Assembly (NCBI RefSeq): GCF_001642995.1
Contig: NZ_LOHS01000093.1
Location: forward strand, 1 to 64,000
Length of the DNA: 64,000 nucleotides
Direction of reading: 5' to 3'
DNA from: Streptomyces jeddahensis
GTDB lineage: Bacteria; Actinomycetota; Actinomycetes; Streptomycetales; Streptomycetaceae
This document shows positions 39,658-47,982 of this stretch, one piece after another. A program made the translations under genes and the position numbers. The notes beneath the pieces were generated by a model, which saw only the letters and a program-made list of their open reading frames with translations, did no database searches and was not told the origin of the DNA. Each line of letters starts with the position of its first letter. Position 1 is the first letter of the stretch.

Positions 39658-42159
39658 TCACAGCACCCGGACCACCACAAGGCTGGTGTCGTCGTCCGTG
39701 TCGCCGGTCACGGCGCCGAGCAGACGGTCGGCCTGCTCGTCGACCTCGCCCGGACCCAGCCGCTCCGCCTCCCGGCGCAGCAGTGCCAGGCTCTGGTCCA
39801 GCCCCATGTGGTGCGACTCGATGAACCCGTCCGTGTAGAGCACCAGAGTGTCCTCGGGGAGCAATCGCGTCACCGTCTCCGCGTATTCGGCGCCGGGCAC
39901 GGCGCCCAGCAGGATGTTCCGCGGCGGATCCAGCAGGTCCGCATGCCCCTCGCGCAGCAGGAGCAGCGGCAGATGGCCCGCGCTCGCCCAGCGCAGCGAC
40001 CGCGTGTCCGGGTCGTACAGCGCGCACACCGCCGTGGCGGTGGGCTGACCGTCGGCGTGCAGCGTCACCTGGTTCAGCCACGCCATCAGCCGGCCGGGGG
40101 AGTGGCCGGTCACGGCCAGTCCGCGCAGTGCGTTGCGCAGCGCGACCATGCCGGTGGCGGCGTCGATGCCGTGCCCCGCGATGTCCCCGACCGCCATCAG
40201 GACCCCGCCGCCCGCCAACGGCATCACGTCGTACCAGTCACCGCCCACCTGGTACTCCTCCGCCGCCGGCCGGTACCGCGCGGCGACCTGCAGGCCCGGC
40301 AGCTTCTCGAAGGTCGGGACCTCCGGCACGATGGCCTGCTGCAGCTCCACCACCAGCCGGCGGCGGATCGCGGCCTGCGCCTGCACGGTCGTCAGCTGGT
40401 CGAAGGTGGCGTTCAGCGCGACCTCGGTGTGGTGCTGCGCGGAGACGTCCTGGTAGATGCCGGTGATGCCGGTGAGGACACCGCACGTCAGGAGGGGTTC
40501 GGCGGCGATCCGCACATGCCTGAGCGCGCCGTCGTCACGGAGCACCCGTACGACGGTGTGCGCCCCCTCCAGACGCCTGGTCAGCGCTGTCAGCAACTCC
40601 TCGAGATGGACGGCGTCCGCGGGATGCAGCCGTCCGCCCAGCTGCCGCAGCGGAAGCGGGGGACCGTCCCGCGGCACCCCGAAGATCGTGTACGCCTGGT
40701 CGCTCCACCGGGACTCATCGGTGGTGAGGTCGTCCTCGAACGTCGCGACGTTCTCCAGCCGCCGCGCGACCCGTACGACCGCCGGACCCGGGTCCGTGCT
40801 GACATGCCAGAGCACGAGCGAGCGCTCGGCGGACAGCGGCAGGACCCGTACGTCGAGCAGGGGTGCCGGACGGCCGGGCCGGTGCCCGGGCGGCAGCTGG
40901 ACCGCGCGCTGCGGGGCCGCGTGCTCGCGCGCGTCCGCGACCAGCCGCACCAGTTCGGCGTGGACGGACGGGAAGACCTGGGCCAACGGGCGCCCGGCCG
41001 GGTCCGGCACCATGTCGGTGCTGCACAGCGCCGCCTCGTTGAGATGCTCGACGACCAGTTCCGACGGGGCGGGCCGGGTAGCGGGCCGGGTACGCAGCAC
41101 CATCGCCGGATGGGCCAGCAGATCGAGGAGTCCGGCAAGCCCCGGCGGGTCGTCGGGGTCGGGGCCGGCCAGATCGAGCAGCCGCGACGCGGGCTCCAGC
41201 AGGCCCGGCAGCGCCCGGCGCACCGTCTCGTCCAGCTCGGCGGGCCCTGGCCAGACCGCCAGCGCCAGGCCGGCGATCAGTCCGGCGCGCCGCAGCGGTA
41301 CGACGGCCCGGGCCGCGTTCCGGTGGGGCCCCGGAAGGCGCTCGCCGTCCGGTGGCCCGGCGGGCAGCCAGGCGGGTGCGGCCGCGGTCAGCGCCCGGTG
41401 CAGCGGCCCCGCCGCCTCCGGCGTGAGCCACCGCCAGTGCGAGGCCTCCAGCGGGCTGACCCCTGCATGCCCCACCAGCTGCAGGCAGTTGCTCGCGGTA
41501 CGGCGCCACAGCCACACGGCCTGCACGCCCAGCGGCCGCAACCCACCCTCGAGCAGGGAGTCGGCCACGGCGCCGATGCGGCCCTGCGTCTCCGCCACGG
41601 CAACCGCCTGCCGCGCCCGGCGCACGTGGTCGGGGCCCGGACCTCGACTGGCCGAGGCGACGGCGGTGTCGCGGGCGCTGTCTGTGGGACGTGGGCCGCT
41701 GGTGGCTGGTGGTGTGCTTGGTGCTTTCGGACCGCCTTCGGCCGGACCCGGTGGGCGAGCGGTCTGTGCCGCGCCGGCGGACGGCATGTCCGCGCGGTCG
41801 CGCGCCGCACCGCCGTCCGTCGGCTCGCCCCTGTGGCCGTCCGCAGCACCGGCAGGTGCGGCGGACAGCTTCCCGGCGACGACCGTGCCCGCTGCCGCGT
41901 TGACGACGTCGGCCGCCAGATCCTCCAGGCTCAGACCAGCCGACCCGGCGAGCCGCGCCAGATGGTCGGTGGCGTCCGACGGGGACAGCGACAGCTGCGC
42001 CATGAGGACGCCGGCCGCCAGGTCGAGCAGATGACGGCGGGCCAGCTCGGTACGGAGGGCGGCCACCTCGGCGGTGAGGGCGGTGACGGCCGCGGCGAGA
42101 TCGTCCCGTCCCGCATCAGGCCCTCGGGACGGCCCCTGCTCGCGGACGGGGCGGTTCAT
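39658..42159 (-). CDS. SpoIIE/PP2C phosphatase with ANTAR-like, GAF and PAS regions
   Basis: An 833-aa multidomain protein. An N-terminal ANTAR-like helical segment (about 18-85: LAAGVLMAQLSLSPSDATDHLARLA) is followed by a Pro/Ala-rich linker, a GAF-like region (~175-330), PAS-like regions (~345-560; one contains IFGVPRDGPPLPLRQLGGRLHPAD) and a C-terminal SpoIIE phosphatase (GGDWYDVM, GDIAGHGIDAATGM, TDGFIE, DTDDDTSLVVV). It should dephosphorylate a STAS antagonist such as the 34247 product and so activate the sigma factor. ANTAR joined to SpoIIE is an uncommon combination. It converges on the hybrid kinase gene. Confidence 0.93.
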   Translation of the reverse strand: MNRPVREQGPSRGPDAGRDDLAAAVTALTAEVAALRTELARRHLLDLAAGVLMAQLSLSPSDATDHLARLAGSAGLSLEDLAADVVNAAAGTVVAGKLSAAPAGAADGHRGEPTDGGAARDRADMPSAGAAQTARPPGPAEGGPKAPSTPPATSGPRPTDSARDTAVASASRGPGPDHVRRARQAVAVAETQGRIGAVADSLLEGGLRPLGVQAVWLWRRTASNCLQLVGHAGVSPLEASHWRWLTPEAAGPLHRALTAAAPAWLPAGPPDGERLPGPHRNAARAVVPLRRAGLIAGLALAVWPGPAELDETVRRALPGLLEPASRLLDLAGPDPDDPPGLAGLLDLLAHPAMVLRTRPATRPAPSELVVEHLNEAALCSTDMVPDPAGRPLAQVFPSVHAELVRLVADAREHAAPQRAVQLPPGHRPGRPAPLLDVRVLPLSAERSLVLWHVSTDPGPAVVRVARRLENVATFEDDLTTDESRWSDQAYTIFGVPRDGPPLPLRQLGGRLHPADAVHLEELLTALTRRLEGAHTVVRVLRDDGALRHVRIAAEPLLTCGVLTGITGIYQDVSAQHHTEVALNATFDQLTTVQAQAAIRRRLVVELQQAIVPEVPTFEKLPGLQVAARYRPAAEEYQVGGDWYDVMPLAGGGVLMAVGDIAGHGIDAATGMVALRNALRGLAVTGHSPGRLMAWLNQVTLHADGQPTATAVCALYDPDTRSLRWASAGHLPLLLLREGHADLLDPPRNILLGAVPGAEYAETVTRLLPEDTLVLYTDGFIESHHMGLDQSLALLRREAERLGPGEVDEQADRLLGAVTGDTDDDTSLVVVRVL

Positions 42160-42509
42160 GACGTCTCCGGCTCTTCAGGAGGTCCATGGGCACCTCGGTC
42201 GCCACAGCCGGACGCCTCGGATTCTACTCGGACCCCGTTCGCACAGCAGTTCCCGGCGACGCGCGGTACGCGCCCGATGATTGAGCGGCGCCTGCCGGGG
42301 CAGCGGCAGGGACGAAGGGGCCGCAGCAGCCCGGTACGCCCGCGGTCCAGCACACCGGCACACTGGCCGCACGCAGCCGGCAGCACGCGGCCTGTGCAGC
42401 ACGCGGCCCCTGCCCAGGTGGCCCGGAGCAGGCGTGGCTGGCCCGTTACGTGCCGGGGCCACCGCCGCGTACTCCAGGCGCACCTCGGTGCGGAGGGAGG
42501 CAGCACCCC
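42160..42509. other. 350-bp gene-free stretch
   Basis: I see no gene or clear repeat here. It is the upstream region of the SpoIIE phosphatase gene (leftward) and of the small Pro-rich gene (rightward), so promoters for both should lie in it; I could not pick out convincing -35/-10 pairs. Confidence 0.5.
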
Positions 42510-42686
42510 ATGACCGGCCCAGTCTCGCCGGATCCCGACATCTCGCCCGTCCCGCGGCCGGGGCCCCGGCCCGACGAGCCGGGCCCGAGGCCGGGTCCGG
42601 GCCCTCGGCCCGACCCGAGGCCCGATCCGGGTCCCGAGCCCAGGCCCCGTCCCGGACCACCACGGCCACCGGACGCGTTCGCGTAA
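42510..42686 (+). CDS. Small Pro/Arg/Asp-rich disordered protein
   Basis: A 58-aa protein, about 45% proline, built from repeats of the type PxPGPRP(D/G) (GPRPDEPGPRPGPGPRPDPR). GGAGGGAGG lies about 10 bases before ATG 42510. No signal peptide or membrane segment; predicted disordered. It resembles in style the Pro/Glu-rich protein at 43823, 1.3 kb away. Low complexity makes a false call possible. Confidence 0.45.
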   Translation: MTGPVSPDPDISPVPRPGPRPDEPGPRPGPGPRPDPRPDPGPEPRPRPGPPRPPDAFA

Positions 42687-42812
42687 GGCCACGGACGGTG
42701 CGGGCGGGCCCCCGGACCAAGCCGCACGGCCCGCGCCGCCTGCCCCCGACGCGCCCCCGCGCCGCCCGGCTTCCTCCTCTTCACTCGCGACTCCCCGGAA
42801 CCTGTTCCGGAC

Positions 42813-43025
42813 CTACTCCGGGTACTCCTCGCGGAGGTCACCCACTTCCGGCCCCGGCTCGTGCCGCAGGGTGGGTTCGGTCTGGTCCTGCAGCTTCTTC
42901 GCCTCGTGGCGCAGGCGCTCGGCCTCCGCGGGGTCGGTCGAGCGCTGCGCCCGCTGCAGCAGCTGCTCGGCCTTGTCACGCAGATGCTCTGCGCGGACGC
43001 GTGCGGATTCTGACTGGCCGTTCAT
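42813..43025 (-). CDS. Small coiled-coil protein (DUF6381-like)
   Basis: A 70-aa charged, helical protein: residues ~5-50 form an amphipathic coiled coil (RVRAEHLRDKAEQLLQRA, then DPAEAERLRHEAKKLQDQ). I recognise the layout as the small Streptomyces DUF6381 group; function unknown. It is divergent from the DJ-1 gene and sits within the stress island. Confidence 0.75.
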   Translation of the reverse strand: MNGQSESARVRAEHLRDKAEQLLQRAQRSTDPAEAERLRHEAKKLQDQTEPTLRHEPGPEVGDLREEYPE

Positions 43026-43206
43026 GACGGGTCCTTCGACGTGGTGCGGTCAGTGGGCGGCTGCCCCCGCGCCCCGCCCGCAAACGCCCGGGCGACCCGT
43101 GTGAAAGGCCTGCCCAGGGGAAACCGGTCCGTGCACCCGGACGTACAGGTCCCTACCGGTGCGCAACAGACAAGTGAGGGACACGCGAGAGGCACGCGAA
43201 GGTGGG

Positions 43207-43746
43207 ATGACCGTGAAGGTCGCATTTCTCATGGCCCCGGAGGGGGTCGAGCAGATCGAGCTGACGGAGCCGTGGCAGGCCGTCATCGACGCCGGTGGCA
43301 CCCCGAAGCTGATATCGACCAGGTCCGGAAAGATCCAGGCCTTCCACCACCTGGACAAGGGCGACACGTTCCCGGTGGACCAGACGGTCGCCGACAGCGA
43401 CGTGGAGGACTTCGATGGACTCGTACTGCCGGGCGGCGTCGCCAACCCCGACTTCCTGCGGATGGACCCGAAGGCCGTGGCGTTCGTGAAGGGCTTCGTG
43501 GAGGCGGGCAAGCCCGTCGCGGCGATCTGCCACGCGCCCTGGACCCTGGTGGAGGCGGACGTCCTGCGCGGCAGGACGGTGACGTCGTGGCCCAGTCTGC
43601 GGACCGACATCCGCAACGCCGGTGCCACCTGGGTCGACGAAGAGGTCAACGTCTGCGACGCCGGGCCCGCCAAGCTGATCACCAGCCGCAAGCCGGACGA
43701 TCTCAAGGCGTTCTGCACGACGTTCATACAGGAGTTCGGCGCCTGA
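43207..43746 (+). CDS. DJ-1/PfpI-family protein (general stress protein type)
   Basis: A 179-aa member of the DJ-1/PfpI superfamily. The nucleophile Cys108 is in the elbow AAICHAPW and the partner acid in the N-terminal PEGVEQIELTEPW; LPGGVANPDFLR is typical. Members act as glyoxalase III/deglycase-type or protein-repair enzymes in stress. ATG 43207 is preferred to the upstream ATG at 43159 because the conserved N-terminus (MTVKVAFLMAPEGVEQ) starts there. Confidence 0.9.
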   Translation: MTVKVAFLMAPEGVEQIELTEPWQAVIDAGGTPKLISTRSGKIQAFHHLDKGDTFPVDQTVADSDVEDFDGLVLPGGVANPDFLRMDPKAVAFVKGFVEAGKPVAAICHAPWTLVEADVLRGRTVTSWPSLRTDIRNAGATWVDEEVNVCDAGPAKLITSRKPDDLKAFCTTFIQEFGA

Positions 43747-43822
43747 CCAGCCGAAACGCCGCACTCGACTGCCACGCCGGCTCGACTGACACGCCGGAGG
43801 AGGGCAGGAAGGAGCACCAGTC

Positions 43823-44011
43823 ATGGGACGTCCCCGCCGCGAGGGTCCCGGCCCCGTTCCCACGCAGCCGGAACCGGTCCCGCACGACCCGGAACCGCCC
43901 GGCCCGGAACTTCCTGAGCGCGAGCCCCCGGAGGAGCACCCGCAGCCCGATCCGGGCCCCGGCCCGCACACAGGACCGAACGAGGAACCGATCCCCGAAC
44001 CGCCCGACTGA
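43823..44011 (+). CDS. Small Pro/Glu-rich disordered protein
   Basis: A 62-aa acidic, proline-rich protein with PEPVPHDPEPPGPELPER-type repeats, predicted disordered. A good AAGGAGC lies 9-10 bases before ATG 43823. It is in line with the DJ-1 gene (76 bp upstream) and the LigD-phosphoesterase gene (52 bp downstream), so it may be part of that transcript. No known family. Confidence 0.6.
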   Translation: MGRPRREGPGPVPTQPEPVPHDPEPPGPELPEREPPEEHPQPDPGPGPHTGPNEEPIPEPPD

Positions 44012-44063
44012 CCACACGTACGGACAGCCGTACGCATAGCGCGGGCGTCCGAAAGGAGCAGGC

Positions 44064-44828
44064 GTGGGCGACAACGACGCGCACGACGCACTGAAGACCT
44101 ACCGCGCCAAGCGCCGCTTCGACCGGACCAAGGAGCCGCGCGGACACGATGGCCCATCCGGTGAGGCGCCCGCTGACGAGCCCCGCTTCGTGGCGCAGAT
44201 CCACGACGCCAGACGCATGCACTTCGACTTCCGGCTCGAGGTGGACGGTGTCCTCAAGTCGTGGTCCGTGCCGAAAGGACCCTCCAACGACCCGCAGGAC
44301 AAACGGCTCGCCGTCCCGACCGAGGATCATCCGCTGGAGTACCTCGACTTCGAGGGCGTGATCGCGCAGGGCGAGTACGGCGGCGGCACGGTCATCGTGT
44401 GGGACCGGGGCACGTACCGGCCGGTCAACCGCGACCGCCGCGGGAGGCCCGTCCCGTTCGACGAGGCCCTGCGGCGCGGCCACGTCCGCTTCACACTGAA
44501 CGGCGAGAAGCTGCACGGCGGATACGCGCTCACCCGCTTCCGCGGCGGCGAGGGCGACCCGGAGGACGAGGCGTGGCTGCTGGTGAAGACCGACGACGAG
44601 CGCGCCCACCACGGAGACCACGGGCCATCGGCGCCGCGCCGCGCCCGCTCGGTGCTCACCGGTCGTACGCTGCGCCAGGTCGCAGAGTCGGACGAGCCTG
44701 AGGGGTCCAGTGGGGCCCAAACGCCGCAGGAGGCCGACGAGCCCGGCACCGTACGCACCCGCAGCCGCGGCACCGTAGGGACCCGCGCCCGCAGCACAGC
44801 CAACCCCCGCCGAAGCCGCCGCACATGA
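44064..44828 (+). CDS. LigD-type 3'-phosphoesterase protein
   Basis: A 254-aa stand-alone DNA ligase D phosphoesterase (PE) domain, which trims 3'-phosphates or ribonucleotides at DNA ends. The active-site segment FVAQIHDARRMHFDFRLEVDGVLKSW holds the conserved His, Asp and Arg; DHPLEYLDFEGVIAQGEYGGGTV follows. The last ~55 residues are an Arg/Thr-rich basic tail probably contacting DNA. GTG 44064 has AAAGGAG 8 bases upstream. It overlaps the ligase gene by 4 bp. Confidence 0.92.
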   Translation: MGDNDAHDALKTYRAKRRFDRTKEPRGHDGPSGEAPADEPRFVAQIHDARRMHFDFRLEVDGVLKSWSVPKGPSNDPQDKRLAVPTEDHPLEYLDFEGVIAQGEYGGGTVIVWDRGTYRPVNRDRRGRPVPFDEALRRGHVRFTLNGEKLHGGYALTRFRGGEGDPEDEAWLLVKTDDERAHHGDHGPSAPRRARSVLTGRTLRQVAESDEPEGSSGAQTPQEADEPGTVRTRSRGTVGTRARSTANPRRSRRT

Positions 44829-45859
44829 CGACCACGACCAGCCTCCTGGACACGGTGCCCGCCGACCAGCGCCGACGGCTGGCCGAGGCAGGTCCCGGTG
44901 CCGAACTGGCCGCCCGCCCCATGCTGGCCACGCTCAGCGACCGGAGGCACTTTCCGGGCGGCGGCTGGATCTTCGAGCGGAAACTGGACGGCGTGCGCCT
45001 GCTGGCCGTACGCGAGGAGGGTCGCGTCACCCTCCTCTCCCGGACCGGCAGGCGGCTCAACGCCACGTACCCCGAGATCGCCGACGCGCTCGCCGCGCAG
45101 GAGTGCACGGACTTCACCGTCGACGGCGAAGTCGTGGCGTTCTCCCACGGCCGCACGGACTTCGCGCGCCTCCAGAAGCGGATGCAGCTCACCAACCGCC
45201 GCCAGATCGAGGCCACCCAGGTCACCGTGACCTACTTCGTCTTCGACCTGCTGCGGCTCGACGGCACCGACACCCGGCGCCTGCCCCTGCGCACCCGGAA
45301 GTCCCTGCTCCGGCGGGCCCTGACCTTCCGGCCCCCACTGCGGTTCACCCCGCACCGCAACCAGAACGGCGCCGACGGCGCCGAGCTGCTGGCCGACGCC
45401 TGCGGCCGCGGCTGGGAGGGCCTGATCGCCAAACGCGCCGAGGGCCCCTATGTGCCGAGCCGCTCCACGGACTGGCTCAAGCTCAAGTGTTCCCAGGGCC
45501 AGGAGTTCGTCATCGGCGGATTCACGGAACCGGGAGGCACCCGCGTCGGTTTCGGGGCCCTGCTGATCGGCTACTACGACGAGCGGCGGCGCCTGCGCTA
45601 CGCGGGCAAGGTCGGCACCGGCTACGACCGCAGAACGCTCCTCGACGTACGCGCGCGTCTCGACGAACTGGCCACGTCCCGTTCGCCGTTCGGCGATCCG
45701 GTGCGCGAGCGTGCCGCGCGCTGGGTCGAGCCGAGGCTGGTCGCGCAGATCGCGTTCACGGAGTGGACCCGCGACGGCATGCTGCGGCACCCGCGCTTCC
45801 TCGGCCTGCGCACCGACAAGTCGCCCGCCGAGGTCGTCAGGGAGCGGCCCGCCGCGTAG
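44825..45859 (+). CDS. ATP-dependent DNA ligase (LigD ligase-domain type)
   Basis: A 344-aa ATP-dependent ligase. The adenylated lysine is Lys53 in ERKLDGVRLLA; DFTVDGEVVAF, EGLIAKR and DWLKLKC (motifs III, IV-like and V) follow, and the OB-fold ends the protein (GYDRRTLLDVRARL). It is the ligase half of a split LigD; translation is coupled to the phosphoesterase by ATGA. No Ku or polymerase domain lies in the window, so these may serve end joining with partners elsewhere or stationary-phase repair. Placement in the stress island suggests stress-regulated DNA repair. Confidence 0.94.
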   Translation: MTTTTSLLDTVPADQRRRLAEAGPGAELAARPMLATLSDRRHFPGGGWIFERKLDGVRLLAVREEGRVTLLSRTGRRLNATYPEIADALAAQECTDFTVDGEVVAFSHGRTDFARLQKRMQLTNRRQIEATQVTVTYFVFDLLRLDGTDTRRLPLRTRKSLLRRALTFRPPLRFTPHRNQNGADGAELLADACGRGWEGLIAKRAEGPYVPSRSTDWLKLKCSQGQEFVIGGFTEPGGTRVGFGALLIGYYDERRRLRYAGKVGTGYDRRTLLDVRARLDELATSRSPFGDPVRERAARWVEPRLVAQIAFTEWTRDGMLRHPRFLGLRTDKSPAEVVRERPAA

Positions 45860-46219
45860 GGGGCCCGGACCCGCTCCTGTGGGACCCGCTCCTTCGGGAT
45901 CCCTCCCTTGCTTGGGACTCGCGCCCGTGCGGCCGACCCACGACTCGCCCCGTGCGGCCGGCCCGCGCCGGGAGATTGCGCTTTGGTCGCCGTGGGCACT
46001 TGTTTTCAGTACGAGGCCAGGATCCACCGGTACCCCCGGGGGCATGCCGCCCCAGGCGGCACGGCATTCCGCGAGATAGTAAAAGCCCAGGTCAAAAGCC
46101 CAGGTCAGACACGCCTCGGAGCGCCGGTCCGGAGTCGGCTGGCGCACTTCAGTGACAGGCTGCACCATCTTGGGAGCGGGTGCCGATCCCAACCGGCACC
46201 GGCGAGAAAGGGGCGTCTC
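45860..46219. other. 360-bp gene-free stretch
   Basis: Intergenic. I see short GGGACTCGC/GGGATCCC-type repeats near 45880-45920 and small palindromes (GCCGCCCCAGGCGGC near 46047), but no gene or promoter I can defend. Confidence 0.4.
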
Positions 46220-46438
46220 ATGCCTCTCATCGACTTCCACGTCCTGCGTGAACTCGTCGCCGAGCACGACAGGCTCACCGACGGACTGTTGCTGGCCTCC
46301 GGGACACCGGAATGGCGCCGTCGGCTGGAGGACCTGCAGTACACGGTCTGCGTGTACACCGGCGTCCGCGACCCCCAGCAGGCCCTCAGCCACGCACGCA
46401 GACTCCTGGCCGACCGGGCGCGGCGCGCGGAGGCATAG
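46220..46438 (+). CDS. Small protein, DUF5133-like
   Basis: A 72-aa helical protein: LRELVAEHDRLTDGLLLASG, then RRRLEDLQYTVCVYTGVRDPQQALSHARRLL. I recognise the Streptomyces DUF5133 pattern (conserved YTxCVxTGxRD), function unknown. Start supported by AAAGGGGC about 6 bases upstream. It precedes an F420-type oxidoreductase gene in the same direction. Confidence 0.8.
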   Translation: MPLIDFHVLRELVAEHDRLTDGLLLASGTPEWRRRLEDLQYTVCVYTGVRDPQQALSHARRLLADRARRAEA

Positions 46439-46564
46439 GCGCGACGCGGGGCAGGCCCTCGGCGGGCGCGACACGGCCGGCGGGCGTGGACATGGCCCGG
46501 CCCGGGCGGGCCGCCCGGGCCGGCCAGGCCGTTTCCCGGGACGTCCGCCGGGAACCCGCCCGAC

Positions 46565-47530
46565 ATGGTGCATTTCGGATACACGATGATGACCGAGCAG
46601 GCAGGCCCCCGTGAGCTCGTGGAGCACGTGGTACGGGCCGAGGAGGCGGGTTTTGACTTCTCCGTCACCTCGGACCACTACTTTCCGTGGCTCGACGCGC
46701 AGGGGCACTCCCCGTACGCCTGGAGCGTGCTCGGGGCGGCTGCTCAGGCGACCTCGCGGATTCCGCTGATGACCTACGTGACCTGCCCGACGATGCGCTA
46801 CCACCCCGCCGTGGTCGCGCAGAAGGCCGCCACGATGCAGCTGCTGTCCGGCGGCCGATTCCGGCTCGGCCTCGGCTCCGGTGAGAACCTCAACGAGCAT
46901 GTCGTCGGAGGGGGCTGGCCGGCCGCCGACGTCCGGCAGGAGATGCTCGCCGAGGCTGTCGGGATCATCCGGGACCTCTTCTCCGGCGGCTACGTCAACC
47001 ACCACGGCGAGCACTTCGACGTCGAGTCCGCCAAGCTCTGGGACCTTCCCGACGAGCCTGTCGAGATCGGCATCGCGGTGTCCGGCGAGCAGTCCTGCCG
47101 ACTGGCCGGATCGCTTGCCGACCTGGTGATCGCCGTCGAGCCGAAAGCCGAGCTGCTGGCCGCGTTCGACCGCTACGGCGGCGCCGGCAAGCCGCGCATC
47201 GGCCAGCTGCCGGTCTGCTACGACCACGATCGCGACGCGGCCATCGAGCGGGCCCACCAGCAGTTCCGCTGGTTCGGCGGCGGCTGGAAGGTGAACGCGG
47301 AACTTCCGGGCCCCGAGTCCTTCGACTCCGCGACGACCTACGTACGGCCCGAGGACGTCGCGGAATCCATCCCGTGCGGGGACGAGGTGGACGCGTTCGT
47401 CGAGGCCGTACGGCCCTACAGCGATGCGGGCTTCACCGATGTCGCCCTGGTGCAGATCGGCGGCGCGTCCCAGCTGCCGTATCTGGACTGGGCGCAGAAG
47501 GAACTGCTGCCCGCACTCCGCGAACTGTGA
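46565..47530 (+). CDS. LLM-class F420-dependent oxidoreductase
   Basis: A 321-aa luciferase-like TIM-barrel protein of the F420-dependent LLM class (G6PDH-related, TIGR03557-like). Typical segments are MVHFGYTMMTEQ, FSVTSDHYFPWL, MTYVTCPTMRYHPAVVAQKAATM and GGRFRLGLGSGENLNEHVVG. It reduces or oxidises an unknown substrate with the deazaflavin F420. No clear ribosome-binding site precedes ATG 46565; the family N-terminus decides the start. Confidence 0.9.
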   Translation: MVHFGYTMMTEQAGPRELVEHVVRAEEAGFDFSVTSDHYFPWLDAQGHSPYAWSVLGAAAQATSRIPLMTYVTCPTMRYHPAVVAQKAATMQLLSGGRFRLGLGSGENLNEHVVGGGWPAADVRQEMLAEAVGIIRDLFSGGYVNHHGEHFDVESAKLWDLPDEPVEIGIAVSGEQSCRLAGSLADLVIAVEPKAELLAAFDRYGGAGKPRIGQLPVCYDHDRDAAIERAHQQFRWFGGGWKVNAELPGPESFDSATTYVRPEDVAESIPCGDEVDAFVEAVRPYSDAGFTDVALVQIGGASQLPYLDWAQKELLPALREL

Positions 47531-47583
47531 CGCCCCGCGAGGCGCCGCATGGTGTGGAACACGGTGTGAAAGGAGCACCGGAG

Positions 47584-47811
47584 ATGACGACGTCGAACCA
47601 CGAACCGCACCTCACGCCCGGACAGCGGGGCGGCGGAGGTGTGCCGCCCGAGGAGACCCCACCCGGCGAGGAGAGCATCCACGGCATCGCCTACCCGGAA
47701 CCGGTCGGGCTGCGCAAGGCTTGGGGCGCCGCTCCGGCGGTACTGATCATCGCCGTCGCCGTGCTGATCGCCATCGGCCTGATCGGCATGGTGGTGTCGC
47801 TGTCGCTGTAG
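47584..47811 (+). CDS. Small single-span membrane protein (DUF6480-like)
   Basis: A 75-aa protein with a disordered N-terminus (TPGQRGGGGVPPEETPPGEES) and one C-terminal membrane segment (AAPAVLIIAVAVLIAIGLIGMVVSLSL). This matches my memory of the Streptomyces DUF6480 group; function unknown. AAAGGAGC lies 10 bases before ATG 47584. It ends in front of a repeat/terminator block. Confidence 0.75.
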   Translation: MTTSNHEPHLTPGQRGGGGVPPEETPPGEESIHGIAYPEPVGLRKAWGAAPAVLIIAVAVLIAIGLIGMVVSLSL

Positions 47812-47870
47812 TCCACGGCGGCGGACTTCAAGCCCCGCCTTGGGCTGGCGGTAGCCTCGGCGCCAGGCCC

Positions 47871-47955
47871 CGGGCCTGGCGCCGGGCCTGGCGCCGGGCT
47901 ACGCGCCCCGGAAGGGGCGCGGGGAACTGCGCGACCAGCCCCCACCGGGCCCGCG
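47871..47955. repeat. 12-bp tandem repeat plus hairpin between convergent genes
   Basis: CGGGCCTGGCGC is repeated at 47871 and 47883, with a degenerate third copy at 47895. A hairpin CGCCCC-GGAA-GGGGCG follows (47904-47919), and then CGGGGAACTGCGCGACC, a block I recognise from many Streptomyces intergenic regions. It may terminate both convergent genes (ends 47811 and 47983). Confidence 0.75.
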
Positions 47956-47982
47956 GTTTCATCACCATGCCTAGCGGAGCGC

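Noticed and set aside
44064-45859. A complete bacterial NHEJ locus
   Set aside because: Only phosphoesterase and ligase are present; no Ku or LigD-polymerase gene in the window.
44327-47578. A 1083-codon open frame on the minus strand across four rightward genes
   Set aside because: It is antisense to genes with clear motifs, lacks any protein-like motif, and such frames are expected opposite GC-rich genes with strong third-position bias.
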